NCBI RefSeq assembly: GCF_004345565.1
Contig: NZ_SLWA01000002.1
Span: 62,001-126,000 of the forward strand
Direction of reading: 5' to 3'
Length of the DNA: 64,000 bases
From: Flavobacterium circumlabens
GTDB lineage: Bacteria > Bacteroidota > Bacteroidia > Flavobacteriales > Flavobacteriaceae
Shown: one piece after another, positions 8,469-16,533 of the stretch
How positions within the stretch are numbered: position 1 is the first letter of the stretch
Layout of the letters: each line of letters begins with the position of its first letter
The notes under the pieces: model-generated
What the model saw: the letters and a program-made list of their open reading frames with translations, nothing else
What the model was told of the DNA's origin: nothing
Database searches by the model: none
Position numbers and translations under genes: made by a program

Positions 8469-8514
8469 TGATTTGAGGTTTATTTGTTTAATCGTTTATT
8501 TGTTTAGTCGAAAT

Positions 8515-8640
8515 GTTCTCCTGAAAACTGATGGCCTAGCCCTGATAGAGCCGGTATCCTTTTTCTTGCTTCTTTAGCAGGAAAAAGATTTAGGCGAAAG
8601 CAGGAAACAGCTCCTGATTCTAATTCTGAAACCAGTTGTC
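8515..8640 (+). ncRNA. Structured RNA, Flavo-1-like (copy A)
   Basis: The core at 8533-8614 shares a conserved frame with 22339-22422: CCTAGCCC, GGTATCC plus T-run, A-run plus GAT, and GGAAAYAGCTCC. A stem forms between ATCcTTTTTC(T)TGCT and AGCA(G)GAAAAAGAT. A second pair, CCTG with CAGG, changes to CCAG with CTGG in the other copy, which is a compensatory change. The block resembles the Flavo-1 RNA motif as I remember it. The strand is weakly supported: a T-G position in the stem is a wobble on the plus strand but a C-A mismatch on the minus. Confidence 0.55.
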
Positions 8641-8717
8641 GGACTTTACAAAGTAAGACAATTTGAGACTTTCTTGTTTTAAACAAAATTATCATTTTTT
8701 TTGAAACGAAATAGGTT

Positions 8718-8725
8718 TATCTTTG
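8718..8725 (+). promoter_or_regulatory. -7 promoter element (TATCTTTG)
   Basis: TATCTTTG is a full match to the Bacteroidota -7 consensus TAnnTTTG, 20 bases before the ATG at 8746. It would lie inside the gene if translation began at the upstream TTG at 8701, so it argues for the ATG. Confidence 0.65.
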
Positions 8726-8745
8726 CCACAACTAAAAATAAATTT

Positions 8746-9369
8746 ATGAGTTTACGTAAGTATTTAACAAGCCGTGTGTTTTTTCTTCAAGTATTGGGTG
8801 CAGCTGCTATTATTGCAGTTTTGGGGTATTTGTTTATGCATTGGCTGACTTTTACAACGGATCACGGGAACGAAATAACGGTTCCGAATTTATCTAAACT
8901 GACAGAAGAACAAGTCGAAAGTAAACTGGACGAATTAGACCTGGATTATGTGCTTTTGGATAGTGTTGATTACCGAAGTGAATTTCCTAAATACAGTGTG
9001 GTAGAGCAGGATCCATTGCCCGGAACAAAGGTTAAAGTAGGAAGAAAAATATATATTAAAATTAATGCATCGGGTTTTTCGTCTGTTAAAATTCCGGATT
9101 TAATTGAGAAAACCTACCGTGAAGCAGTTCCGACCCTAAAAGCTCTGGGACTTCAGGAGGGAACCATTACTTATATTCCGAACCTTGGAAAAGATATGGT
9201 TTTGGAGATGCGTTATAAAGGAAGAAACTTAAAAGTAGGAGACCGCGTGCTTAAAGCTTCTAAAATTGATTTGGTTTTAGGAGACGGAAAAGCATCGTAT
9301 GTAGACGACAGTCAGGCGACAGATAGTTTAGTTGCGCCGACAACTGAAACCCCAAAAGATGAACAATAA
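8746..9369 (+). CDS. Membrane-anchored PASTA-domain protein
   Basis: From the ATG at 8746 the protein has 207 residues. A short basic N-terminus and one membrane helix (about 11-35) are followed by two PASTA domains (about 45-110 and 111-180) and a Ser/Thr/Asp-rich tail. PASTA domains bind peptidoglycan fragments or lipid II in Ser/Thr kinases and PBPs. Here there is no kinase or transpeptidase part, so it is probably a cell-wall-binding anchor. It overlaps the RluD gene by 11 bases and lies opposite ddl, a peptidoglycan-precursor gene. An upstream TTG at 8701 would extend the frame, but the -7 box at 8718-8725 makes that unlikely. Confidence 0.85.
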   Translation: MSLRKYLTSRVFFLQVLGAAAIIAVLGYLFMHWLTFTTDHGNEITVPNLSKLTEEQVESKLDELDLDYVLLDSVDYRSEFPKYSVVEQDPLPGTKVKVGRKIYIKINASGFSSVKIPDLIEKTYREAVPTLKALGLQEGTITYIPNLGKDMVLEMRYKGRNLKVGDRVLKASKIDLVLGDGKASYVDDSQATDSLVAPTTETPKDEQ

Positions 9370-10402
9370 TAATGAAAATTTAGATCTGGAAGACGAATTA
9401 TTCGAACATTTCAGATTTGAAGTCCCTAAAGGTCAGGCGCTGTTGCGTATTGACAAATATTTAATGAATTTGATTCAGAATGCGACCCGAAATAAAATTC
9501 AGACCGCAGCCACTGAAGGAAACATTTTTGTAAATGATATTCCGGTAAAGTCAAATTATAAAGTAAAACCACTGGATGTGGTGACCGTGATGCTGACCCA
9601 TCCTCCGTTTGAAAACCATATTCTTCCGGAAGATCTTCCATTGAATATTGTTTATGAAGATGATGCTTTATTACTGATTAACAAGGAGCCCGGAATGGTT
9701 GTACACCCTGGTCACGGAAATTATACCGGAACTTTGGTGAATGCCCTGGCGCATCATTTTGATAATCTGCCTATGAACAGCAGCGAACGCCCAGGTCTGG
9801 TTCACCGAATTGATAAGGATACGTCCGGACTTTTGGTGGTAGCCAAAACGGAGGCGGCCATGACGCATTTAGCCAAACAGTTTGAAGCTAAAACTTCGGA
9901 ACGCGAGTATATTGCCCTTGTCTGGGGAAATGTGGCTGAAGAGGAAGGAACTATTAAGGGAAACCTTGCCAGACACTTAAAAGACCGCATGCAAATGGCT
10001 GTTTTTGCTGATCCTGAAATTGGGAAACCTGCCATTACGCATTATAAAGTGCTGGAACGTTTTGGTTATGTGACTTTGATTTCCTGTAGATTGGAAACAG
10101 GAAGAACGCACCAGATTCGTGCGCATTTGAAACATATCGGGCATCCATTATTTAATGATGAACGTTACGGTGGTCATTTGATTCTGAAAGGAACTACGTT
10201 TACGAAATACAAACAGTTTATAGAAAATTGCTTTAAAGCTTTGCCACGTCAGGCGCTGCATGCTAAAACACTTGGTTTTGTACATCCGACTACCGGTGAA
10301 ATGATGCGTTTTGATACTGAATTGCCACAAGACTTTCAGAATTGTATCGAGAAATGGCGCAATTATGGGAAGACGCATACTATGGAAGAAGAGGAAAATT
10401 AA
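9359..10402 (+). CDS. rluD: RluA/RluD-family 23S rRNA pseudouridine synthase
   Basis: From the ATG at 9359 the protein has 347 residues. An N-terminal S4 RNA-binding domain (about 18-80, with RIDKYLMNL) precedes the RluA-type catalytic domain. The catalytic motif HRIDKDTSGLLV carries the active Asp. GRTHQIRAHL and HPLFNDERYGG are the conserved downstream motifs. RluD modifies helix 69 uridines of 23S rRNA. The symbol rests on domain layout; RluC-like specificity cannot be excluded. The ATG overlaps the stop region of the PASTA gene, so the two are translationally coupled. A frame extension to 9332 lacks support. Confidence 0.85.
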   Translation: MNNNNENLDLEDELFEHFRFEVPKGQALLRIDKYLMNLIQNATRNKIQTAATEGNIFVNDIPVKSNYKVKPLDVVTVMLTHPPFENHILPEDLPLNIVYEDDALLLINKEPGMVVHPGHGNYTGTLVNALAHHFDNLPMNSSERPGLVHRIDKDTSGLLVVAKTEAAMTHLAKQFEAKTSEREYIALVWGNVAEEEGTIKGNLARHLKDRMQMAVFADPEIGKPAITHYKVLERFGYVTLISCRLETGRTHQIRAHLKHIGHPLFNDERYGGHLILKGTTFTKYKQFIENCFKALPRQALHAKTLGFVHPTTGEMMRFDTELPQDFQNCIEKWRNYGKTHTMEEEEN

Positions 10403-10443
10403 TTAGATAATTTTTTAATTAGAAAATTAGATAATTCCTGATA

Positions 10444-10475
10444 TTAAAAAAAGCTCCTGTTTGGAGCTTTTTTTT
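10444..10475 (+). terminator. Rho-independent terminator
   Basis: AAAAAGCTCC and GGAGCTTTTT form a hairpin with a 5-base loop. It is flanked by A and T runs, so it can serve both the plus-strand rluD operon and the minus-strand lipoprotein gene that ends at 10485. Confidence 0.85.
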
Positions 10476-10484
10476 TGCTATTGT

Positions 10485-11099
10485 TTACAGAATACTTCTA
10501 ATTGTTAAGTCGGTGATTTTTGCTTCTCCGTTGGTTAGAAAACCTAATTTGCCTTGTTGGCTTAAATTACTTTTTTCAAGAGAGCATTCTAATGTAGTTT
10601 CGTTATTGACTGAAAAGAACAATTGATTATGCAGTACTTTTATTTTTACGGAATACCATTTGTTGTTTTCTAATTTCATTATTTTTTTAAACAAGGTCGG
10701 GCCTCCGCGTTTTTCGTATTCATCACTCTTTTTGTGATAAACGCCTTTTCCAATCACGATATTCTGGTCGATTTGATAGAGATAGGTTCTGATATATTGC
10801 TTTTTATCGATGTTCAGCATAATCTCAAATAAAGATTCTTTCGTCATATTTAACTTAAAATCGATTTCATAATTTTCAGGTAGGTTCTTTTTAGATTCTA
10901 TGACGCCCCAATGCATTGGGCCTCCGGTTCCTTTTAATGTATCTTTTTCAAGAGACCATTCTTTCGGATTTAAGTTCCAGTCTGACTGCAGAGCAGAAGC
11001 AGGAGCTATTTTGTATTCTTTTTTTGTTGTTGCAATGGTGCTACAACAGGAAGTGATTATTAGGGAGAGTACTAATAATAGGGGATATTTAATTTTCAT
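10485..11099 (-). CDS. Lipoprotein with concanavalin-like (DUF1080/LamG-type) fold
   Basis: This 204-residue protein has a lipoprotein signal: a hydrophobic N-terminus and an ITSC box with Cys at 18. The mature part follows the pattern of DUF1080-type jelly-roll domains: a 'GGPMHWGVI' strand, an 'NYEIDFKLNMT' strand, 'NNKWYSVKIKVLHNQLFFSVN', and a final 'GKLGFLTNGEAKITDLTIRSI'. Such domains often bind or cleave carbohydrates, but no catalytic residue can be assigned here. It lies 8 bases after the ABC ATPase gene on the same strand, so co-transcription is likely. Confidence 0.65.
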   Translation of the reverse strand: MKIKYPLLLVLSLIITSCCSTIATTKKEYKIAPASALQSDWNLNPKEWSLEKDTLKGTGGPMHWGVIESKKNLPENYEIDFKLNMTKESLFEIMLNIDKKQYIRTYLYQIDQNIVIGKGVYHKKSDEYEKRGGPTLFKKIMKLENNKWYSVKIKVLHNQLFFSVNNETTLECSLEKSNLSQQGKLGFLTNGEAKITDLTIRSIL

Positions 11100-11107
11100 T
11101 TTTGTTT

Positions 11108-12349
11108 TTAGTTTAGCTCTGAGTGGTATTTTATTTTGCCGATTGATCCTGTGGGAGTCGGAAGCAATTCAAATACCGAAGTAGGAGCGAGGCCGGATTC
11201 GATGCGATGTGAAACGTATAAAATACTGACGTTTGTTTCCTGTTTGATGGTATTGATCAGCTGAATGACCAAATCAACATTTTCGTCATCTAAACCTTCC
11301 ACCGGTTCGTCCAGAATTAACAAAGGCGGATGTTTTAAAACGGCGCGAACAATTAAGGCGACTCTTTGCTGACCTATAGAAAGATCGATAAAACGTTTTT
11401 TGCGTAAACTACTCATTTCAATTACTTCAAGCCATTGCGTTACAATTTGTTTTTGCAACGTTGTGGGTTCGGTGTATAAGCCGATGGAATCAAAAAATCC
11501 GGACAGAATCATTTCTTCCAAAGTATGTCCTTTTTGAAATAAATCGGTCATGGAAGTCGTGAAGATTCCGATTTGCTTTTTGATGTCCCAGACGCTTTCT
11601 CCGGTTCCTTTTTTTCTTCCGAATAAGTATAAATCCTGACCAAAGCCTTTTGGATTATCACCTGTAATTAAAGATAAGATTGTGCTTTTTCCGGAACCGT
11701 TTGGGCCGATTAACTGCCAGAATTCACCTTCTTTTATCGTCCATGAAATTTGGTCTACAATTTTCCGATCGTCATAGCTTACGGAAACATTTTCCATTTT
11801 GACTAAAACACTTTCGTGGAAAGAATGCGATTCCAAAGCCTTTGGAATTGCGGATGTATTTAAGGTTTTATAAAGTTTTTCAATTTTTGAAAGAGGATGT
11901 AATTCAAATGTATTGTCTTTGATTTGTGCTTTATTGGGAACAAAATGAAGTACATCGGTAACGCGGTTTACGATCTGAATAATGGCGATCTGCTCTGTTA
12001 AATCTTTTAAAGATTCGGCTAAAATGACACGCGAGGCCTGATCTAAATGATCAAACGGATTATCGAAAATGATAAAGTCAGGTTTTTGACTGATGCAGTA
12101 TTTTAAAAACTCTTTTTTGCGTTCACCGGAAGAAAAGGTTCGTAATTGCCTGTGGGAATCAGGAGAAGCCTCAACAATGTCGTATTGATATTCTTTTTCG
12201 ATGAATTTTTCAATGGCAATATCTGAAAACAGTATTCCTTTTTGATTGTTAAAAACGGCTAATTCTCCTTTGGCTTCGGCAGAAAGTAAAGTATCAATAA
12301 AGGCTTTTTTGTTTACCTGATTCGATAAAAGTATATCCCAATGCTGCAT
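11108..12349 (-). CDS. ModF-like twin ABC ATPase with degenerate first half
   Basis: This 413-residue cytoplasmic protein has two ABC ATPase halves. The second half is complete: Walker A GPNGSGKST (215-223), signature LSIGQQR, and Walker B LLILDEPVEGLD. The first half keeps a signature-like TFSSGERKKE (71-80) and a Walker B-like FIIFDNPFDHLD (92-103), but has no P-loop and Asn replaces the catalytic Glu. The layout fits ModF-type proteins (molybdate-linked ABC ATPases of unknown exact role), but no molybdate genes lie nearby. The N-terminus is shorter than in typical ModF. Confidence 0.75.
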   Translation of the reverse strand: MQHWDILLSNQVNKKAFIDTLLSAEAKGELAVFNNQKGILFSDIAIEKFIEKEYQYDIVEASPDSHRQLRTFSSGERKKEFLKYCISQKPDFIIFDNPFDHLDQASRVILAESLKDLTEQIAIIQIVNRVTDVLHFVPNKAQIKDNTFELHPLSKIEKLYKTLNTSAIPKALESHSFHESVLVKMENVSVSYDDRKIVDQISWTIKEGEFWQLIGPNGSGKSTILSLITGDNPKGFGQDLYLFGRKKGTGESVWDIKKQIGIFTTSMTDLFQKGHTLEEMILSGFFDSIGLYTEPTTLQKQIVTQWLEVIEMSSLRKKRFIDLSIGQQRVALIVRAVLKHPPLLILDEPVEGLDDENVDLVIQLINTIKQETNVSILYVSHRIESGLAPTSVFELLPTPTGSIGKIKYHSELN

Positions 12350-12366
12350 TTCTGTTTTTTAAATTT

Positions 12367-13224
12367 TTAATTATTTTTTATGGTTGCCATCGGACGATCA
12401 TTGCGCGACCATTCACTCCAGGAGCCAATGTACAGTTTCGGAATCGGAATTCCGGCGTAATCCATTGCTAACAGAGTATGACAGGCCGTAACGCCTGAGC
12501 CACAATGCACAATGGTGTTTTCAGGTTTTACATCGCCTAAAATCCGGCTGTATTTTTGGTGTAACGTTTCAGCGGAATGATAAAAACCATTTTCGTCTAA
12601 GTTTTCACTAAAGGGAACATTGACAGCGCCCGGAATATGTCCTGCGATTAAATCCAGGGGTTCTGTGAGGCCGTCAAAACGGTTTTTATCTCTTACGTCG
12701 ATTACTATGTTTTCGTTGTTATTTCGGGCTTTTTCGACTGCTTCGATATCGGCTAAAGCCAATTTCCATTCTGAAACCGGATATTTTTCAGCGGGTTCAA
12801 AAGTTTCAATTTCTGAACTTACCGTAAAACCGGCTTTTATGGCGGCTTGCAGACCTCCGTTTACAACCTGCACTTTTTCATGGCCAATGGAACGCAGCAT
12901 CCACCAGAATCTGGCTCCGGCATTCGATCCGTTTTTATCATCATAAATAATCACATGGGCTGATGGCTGAATGCCAAGTTTTGAAAGTACTTCCGAAAAC
13001 TTCTCAAAAGAAGGTAAAGGATGTCTTCCTCCGTTTGCAGGATTGGTTTCGACGGTTGCTAAGTCTTTATTTAAATCAACATATCTCGCGCCTTTTAAGT
13101 GTTCCTTTTGATAATTTTCTTCCGCATTGATTCCTGCTCGTGCATCAATTAAAATAATTTCTGATGATTCCTGTAGTTTTACTAATTCTTCAGGATTTAT
13201 AATTGCTGAAAATGTATTTGACAT
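12367..13224 (-). CDS. sseA: Two-domain rhodanese (thiosulfate/3-mercaptopyruvate sulfurtransferase)
   Basis: This 285-residue protein has tandem rhodanese domains (about 5-130 and 155-280). The active-site loop CGSGVTA carries C241; the G-S-G-V/T loop is the 3-mercaptopyruvate sulfurtransferase type, whereas thiosulfate enzymes usually have a CRxGxR loop. It moves a sulfane sulfur to thiophilic acceptors in the cytosol. It lies 17 bases upstream of the ABC ATPase gene on the same strand. Confidence 0.9.
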   Translation of the reverse strand: MSNTFSAIINPEELVKLQESSEIILIDARAGINAEENYQKEHLKGARYVDLNKDLATVETNPANGGRHPLPSFEKFSEVLSKLGIQPSAHVIIYDDKNGSNAGARFWWMLRSIGHEKVQVVNGGLQAAIKAGFTVSSEIETFEPAEKYPVSEWKLALADIEAVEKARNNNENIVIDVRDKNRFDGLTEPLDLIAGHIPGAVNVPFSENLDENGFYHSAETLHQKYSRILGDVKPENTIVHCGSGVTACHTLLAMDYAGIPIPKLYIGSWSEWSRNDRPMATIKNN

Positions 13225-13255
13225 TTAAATGAAAATTAAATTCTTTTTAAAAATA

Positions 13256-13645
13256 CTAACCCGGGATTTTTTCAATTAATATTTCGTTTCCTGCCAGATC
13301 AAAATAAGTACAGGTCATTTCGATGATATCCACACGCCATTTGGCAATACCACATTGCGCGGAATGATTACAAAACGTAAGATAATCCGTTTCACCATTT
13401 TGATGTTTGACCAGAAATTCGATAAAAAGCTCTTTGTTTACAGAGGCTGAGATTTTAATTTCGTTGTATTTTTCATCGGCGGTAACGTTATAATTGTTTA
13501 CGCCATAGTATTCAACATGGCCATCGTGTACAAAAGTATCGTAGCCTTTTACGCCTAAAATAATTAAATCCTGTATATAATTTGGAAAATCTGCACCGCT
13601 TTTTACTTTGGCATGTGCTTCTTTTATTTGGTCTATAGTAAACAT
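13256..13645 (-). CDS. DUF1398-family protein
   Basis: This 129-residue cytoplasmic protein matches the DUF1398 (YbcV-like) pattern: an N-terminal 'FTIDQIKEAHAKVKSGADFP', a central 'YDTFVHDGHVEYYG' and the segment 'HQNGETDYLTFCNHSAQCGI' followed by 'KWRVD'. Function unknown; the family is sometimes labelled phage envelope protein without evidence. It is followed 32 bases later by the sulfurtransferase gene, so it may share a transcript. Confidence 0.8.
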   Translation of the reverse strand: MFTIDQIKEAHAKVKSGADFPNYIQDLIILGVKGYDTFVHDGHVEYYGVNNYNVTADEKYNEIKISASVNKELFIEFLVKHQNGETDYLTFCNHSAQCGIAKWRVDIIEMTCTYFDLAGNEILIEKIPG

Positions 13646-13669
13646 AATAGTTCGTTTTTAGTTAAAGTT

Positions 13670-14662
13670 TTATTGTTTCAAAAATACGATTAATGGTTTT
13701 ATAAAGAAATCAAAAGATTCAATATGTGGCAAATGTCCGGTGTTTGGAATTTCGACTAATTTTGCGTTCGGAATTGCTTTTTGTGTTTTTTTACCCAGTT
13801 CCAAATAATTCCCCATTGTTTTTCTGACTTCTTCCGATACAAGCGGTTTTCCTAAAGCGGTTTTATCTCTCGTTCCGATAATTAAAAGTGTGGGGCTTTT
13901 GAGGTTTTTAAATTCGTATAAAACAGGTTGTGTAAAAATCATATCGTACAGCAAAGCAGAGTTCCAGGCTACTTTTGAATAATCCGCAGCGGTAGTCCAA
14001 CCGGCGCCAAGTTCGGCCCATTTTTGAAAATCGGCATTCCATTTTCCGTCGTAATAATTCTCCATCTGGTATTTTTTGATGGCTTCGTAATTTTGTTTCA
14101 ATTCCGATTCGTACCACCATTCGACAGGTTTATACGGAACAACCAATTTCCAGTCTTCTAAGCCAATTGGATTTTCAAGTACCAGTTTTTCGGAAGTTTC
14201 CGGGTACATCAGCGCAAATCTTGTGGCTAACATTCCGCCCATGGAATGTCCCAAAATGGTTGTTTTTTGAATTCCCAAATGATCCAGTAATTTTTTGGTA
14301 TTTTCTGCCAGTTGCTGAAAAGTATATTGAAAATTATCCGGTTTTGAAGATTTTCCAAAACCAATCTGATCAGGAACAATTACCCTGAAACCTTCTTTTG
14401 TCAAAGCTTTGATTGTGGTTTCCCAATACGCACCGTTGAAGTTTTTGCCGTGAAGCAAAATGATATTTTTGTTGTTGTAATTATCGGGTCTGATATCCAT
14501 GTAAGCCATTTTTAAAGGCTGGCGCTGATTGTTCAATTCTAAAAAATGAACGGGAAAAGGATATTCATAATTCGTTAGATTGATATCGAGAGCTTTTATA
14601 TTTTCCTGTTGCGCCAGGCAGAGGAACGGTAGGAGCAGCAATATGATTTGTATTTTTTTCAT
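13670..14662 (-). CDS. Secreted alpha/beta hydrolase
   Basis: This 330-residue protein has a signal peptide (about 1-18). The alpha/beta hydrolase fold is clear: the oxyanion motif HGKNFNG (71-77), the nucleophile elbow GHSMGG with S140, the likely acid D266 in GTRDKT, and the catalytic H310 in NTGHLPH. The substrate cannot be told from sequence; epoxide hydrolase, haloperoxidase-like and ester hydrolase subfamilies all share this layout. It is probably periplasmic. Confidence 0.88.
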   Translation of the reverse strand: MKKIQIILLLLPFLCLAQQENIKALDINLTNYEYPFPVHFLELNNQRQPLKMAYMDIRPDNYNNKNIILLHGKNFNGAYWETTIKALTKEGFRVIVPDQIGFGKSSKPDNFQYTFQQLAENTKKLLDHLGIQKTTILGHSMGGMLATRFALMYPETSEKLVLENPIGLEDWKLVVPYKPVEWWYESELKQNYEAIKKYQMENYYDGKWNADFQKWAELGAGWTTAADYSKVAWNSALLYDMIFTQPVLYEFKNLKSPTLLIIGTRDKTALGKPLVSEEVRKTMGNYLELGKKTQKAIPNAKLVEIPNTGHLPHIESFDFFIKPLIVFLKQ

Positions 14663-14770
14663 TTTCGAAGGATATTAATTTGCAATTATAATAAAAGTAA
14701 GGCTTACCGCTTTAAATGCAAAAAATATACTCTTAAAATTATCAGAAAAAACCGAAAGTTTATTACAGGA

Positions 14771-15616
14771 TTATTTTTTCAGCGTAACAACGCGCTGCGG
14801 GTACGGAATATCAATATCAGCTTCGTCAAAACGCTTTTTGATGCTTTGCAATAAATCACAATACATTACAAAACCATCAGTAGAATTTTTTGCCCATGCC
14901 CATGCTTTCAGCGTTACGCTTGAATCTGCGAGTGCTACAACACGCGCCACGACCAAAGGAGTTTTTAGTTTTTTATTTTCTGCTGTTCGGGTATCAATAA
15001 AAAGAGGGTGTTTGGCGACTTCGTCTTTCATGATTTCTAATGCTTTTTCGACATCTGATTCATAACCAATACCAATTTCTATTATTTTACAGCATTTGGT
15101 GTCGTGCATATTGGTATTTACAATAATCTGATTGCTGATAACTGAATTCGCAATAATGATTCTGTTGTTTTCTGCATCTTTGAGTACTACCTGTCTCAGA
15201 TTTATATCTTCGACTGTACCAACAAAGCCATTGATGGTAATTTTATCATTGATTCGGAAAGGCTTAAAAATTACCAGAAAAATTCCGCTGACAATATTAC
15301 TCAAAGCCTGCTGTGAAGCCAGACCCGCTACCAGCGAAATTACTCCGGCCCCGGCTAAAAAGGAATGCCCGATGATTTTGAATTCCGGAATCTGGATTAG
15401 GGCAAAAGCAAAACCTAAAATATAAATTACGGTTATGATTAAATGTTTTAAAAAACGAAAACCAGTTGCATCATATTCTTTATTGCTTAGTTTGCGATAC
15501 AGGAAATAACGTAATACTTTGTCGGTAATGGCACCCAGTATTACTGTAATAATTAATATAATGGCAATAAAAACACCTATTCTAAAGTCTTTTAAATAAT
15601 CAATCATAGGTTGCAA
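14771..15616 (-). CDS. MscS-family mechanosensitive channel
   Basis: This 281-residue inner-membrane protein has a short N-terminal helix set (about 12-30, 55-75 and 85-115). The pore helix is glycine/alanine-rich with GAGVISLVAGLASQQALSN, and is followed by the MscS beta domain (GFVGTVEDINLRQVVLKDAENN and IIIANSVISNQIIVN) and an alpha/beta C-terminal domain. It releases solutes during hypo-osmotic shock. It is a small channel of the MscS/YnaI type, encoded alone. Confidence 0.9.
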   Translation of the reverse strand: MQPMIDYLKDFRIGVFIAIILIITVILGAITDKVLRYFLYRKLSNKEYDATGFRFLKHLIITVIYILGFAFALIQIPEFKIIGHSFLAGAGVISLVAGLASQQALSNIVSGIFLVIFKPFRINDKITINGFVGTVEDINLRQVVLKDAENNRIIIANSVISNQIIVNTNMHDTKCCKIIEIGIGYESDVEKALEIMKDEVAKHPLFIDTRTAENKKLKTPLVVARVVALADSSVTLKAWAWAKNSTDGFVMYCDLLQSIKKRFDEADIDIPYPQRVVTLKK

Positions 15617-15623
15617 GTTTGAA

Positions 15624-15671
15624 AAAAATCCAAAAAACGACTATTTTTTAAAAGGTGCTTTTTGGATTTTT
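15624..15671 (-). terminator. Rho-independent terminator
   Basis: AAAAATCCAAAAA and TTTTTGGATTTTT pair across about 22 bases. It lies downstream of the thioesterase gene on the minus strand, just before the MscS gene. Confidence 0.6.
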
Positions 15672-15698
15672 GTAATTTATAACAAATCGTATTTTCTT

Positions 15699-16136
15699 TT
15701 AAAGCCCGACAAAGTCATCGCTTTTAGGAAAGATACTCAAAGCTTCAATGGCAATTTCAGGAGTCGGAGAAGCTAGTTTGCGAAGTTTGGTATCCATCCA
15801 GGCACCATCAACTGTAATAACAGCACAAAGGGTGTCGTCTTCTTTTCTGAATTCGTGAACGATGGACCAACGCGAAGCATCGGCTTTCATTTTTGAAGTT
15901 TTGGTATGCAGGAATATCTTATCTGAAAGTTTTAATTCTTTTCTAAAGATGCATTCTTCCCTAAACAAAACCGGGCCAAAACTCTGTGTTTGCATGACAC
16001 GAAGGGTTAAACCTAATTGTTCTAATATTTCGATACGATGTTGTGCTCCAAAATCATAATAGGCGCTATGACGGACGTGAAAATTGGGATCTAAATCTGA
16101 CCAGCGAAAAGATAATTCTTTAATAAATGAAACCAT
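15699..16136 (-). CDS. Acyl-CoA thioesterase, hotdog fold (4HBT type)
   Basis: This 145-residue protein is of the 4-hydroxybenzoyl-CoA thioesterase type. The N-terminal FRWSDLDPNFHVRHSAYYDF has the family's Asp and Asn/His-rich turn, where the catalytic Asp usually lies. The rest follows the hotdog pattern of a central helix and five strands. It hydrolyses acyl-CoA in the cytosol; the chain-length preference is unknown. Its first codons fall inside a 101-bp sequence repeated at 18341-18441. Confidence 0.85.
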   Translation of the reverse strand: MVSFIKELSFRWSDLDPNFHVRHSAYYDFGAQHRIEILEQLGLTLRVMQTQSFGPVLFREECIFRKELKLSDKIFLHTKTSKMKADASRWSIVHEFRKEDDTLCAVITVDGAWMDTKLRKLASPTPEIAIEALSIFPKSDDFVGL

Positions 16137-16223
16137 TTTTGTTTTATTTTAATGTTATTCAGGCTGTTTTTATCGGGTTGGAAAAACAGTCATTTTCAGG
16201 AAATCGAAATTACAAATAAAAAC
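16123..16223. repeat. 101-bp perfect direct repeat, copy 1
   Basis: This copy is identical over 101 bases to 18341-18441. It contains the first 4-5 codons of the thioesterase gene and its upstream region. Together the copies bracket the T9SS cargo gene. Confidence 0.95.
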
Positions 16224-16533
16224 GAACAGTTTATTAGAAAATAGAATTATTGATATTGAAATTGTCTTTTAATTTTTAAAATAAAGTTAAATATTTTATT
16301 CCAGTTTAGATTCTTGTATGTTTGATATTATAATAATTTAGAATTGATATATTCTTATTTGCGGTCAATTGTATATTAGAGAAATAACTTCGAAATAAAA
16401 AAAAACAGTTGCAAGAAAGTACTTGTAACTGTTTGATTATTTAATAAATTTATTTTATTTTTTTAGGACGGAACACATGTAATAGCTTTCTTTAAAAGAA
16501 AGGTTAAATTTATTTGAATAATGATACCAAAAT
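16224..16533. other. Noncoding gap with terminator
   Basis: This is AT-rich DNA between the first 101-bp repeat and the T9SS cargo gene. Apart from the hairpin at 16396-16434, I see no gene or motif. Confidence 0.5.
16396..16434 (-). terminator. Rho-independent terminator of the T9SS cargo gene
   Basis: On the minus strand AAACAGTTACAAG pairs with CTTGCAACTGTTT (one mismatch) around a 6-base loop and is followed by a T-run. Confidence 0.75.

Noticed and set aside
8504..8695. 63-codon minus-strand frame over the Flavo-1-like block
   Set aside because: The sequence is conserved as RNA structure between the two copies, not as protein; there is no ribosome site.
8701..8745. TTG start extending the PASTA protein
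   Set aside because: A full -7 promoter element (8718-8725) lies inside the extension, so translation is more likely to begin at 8746.
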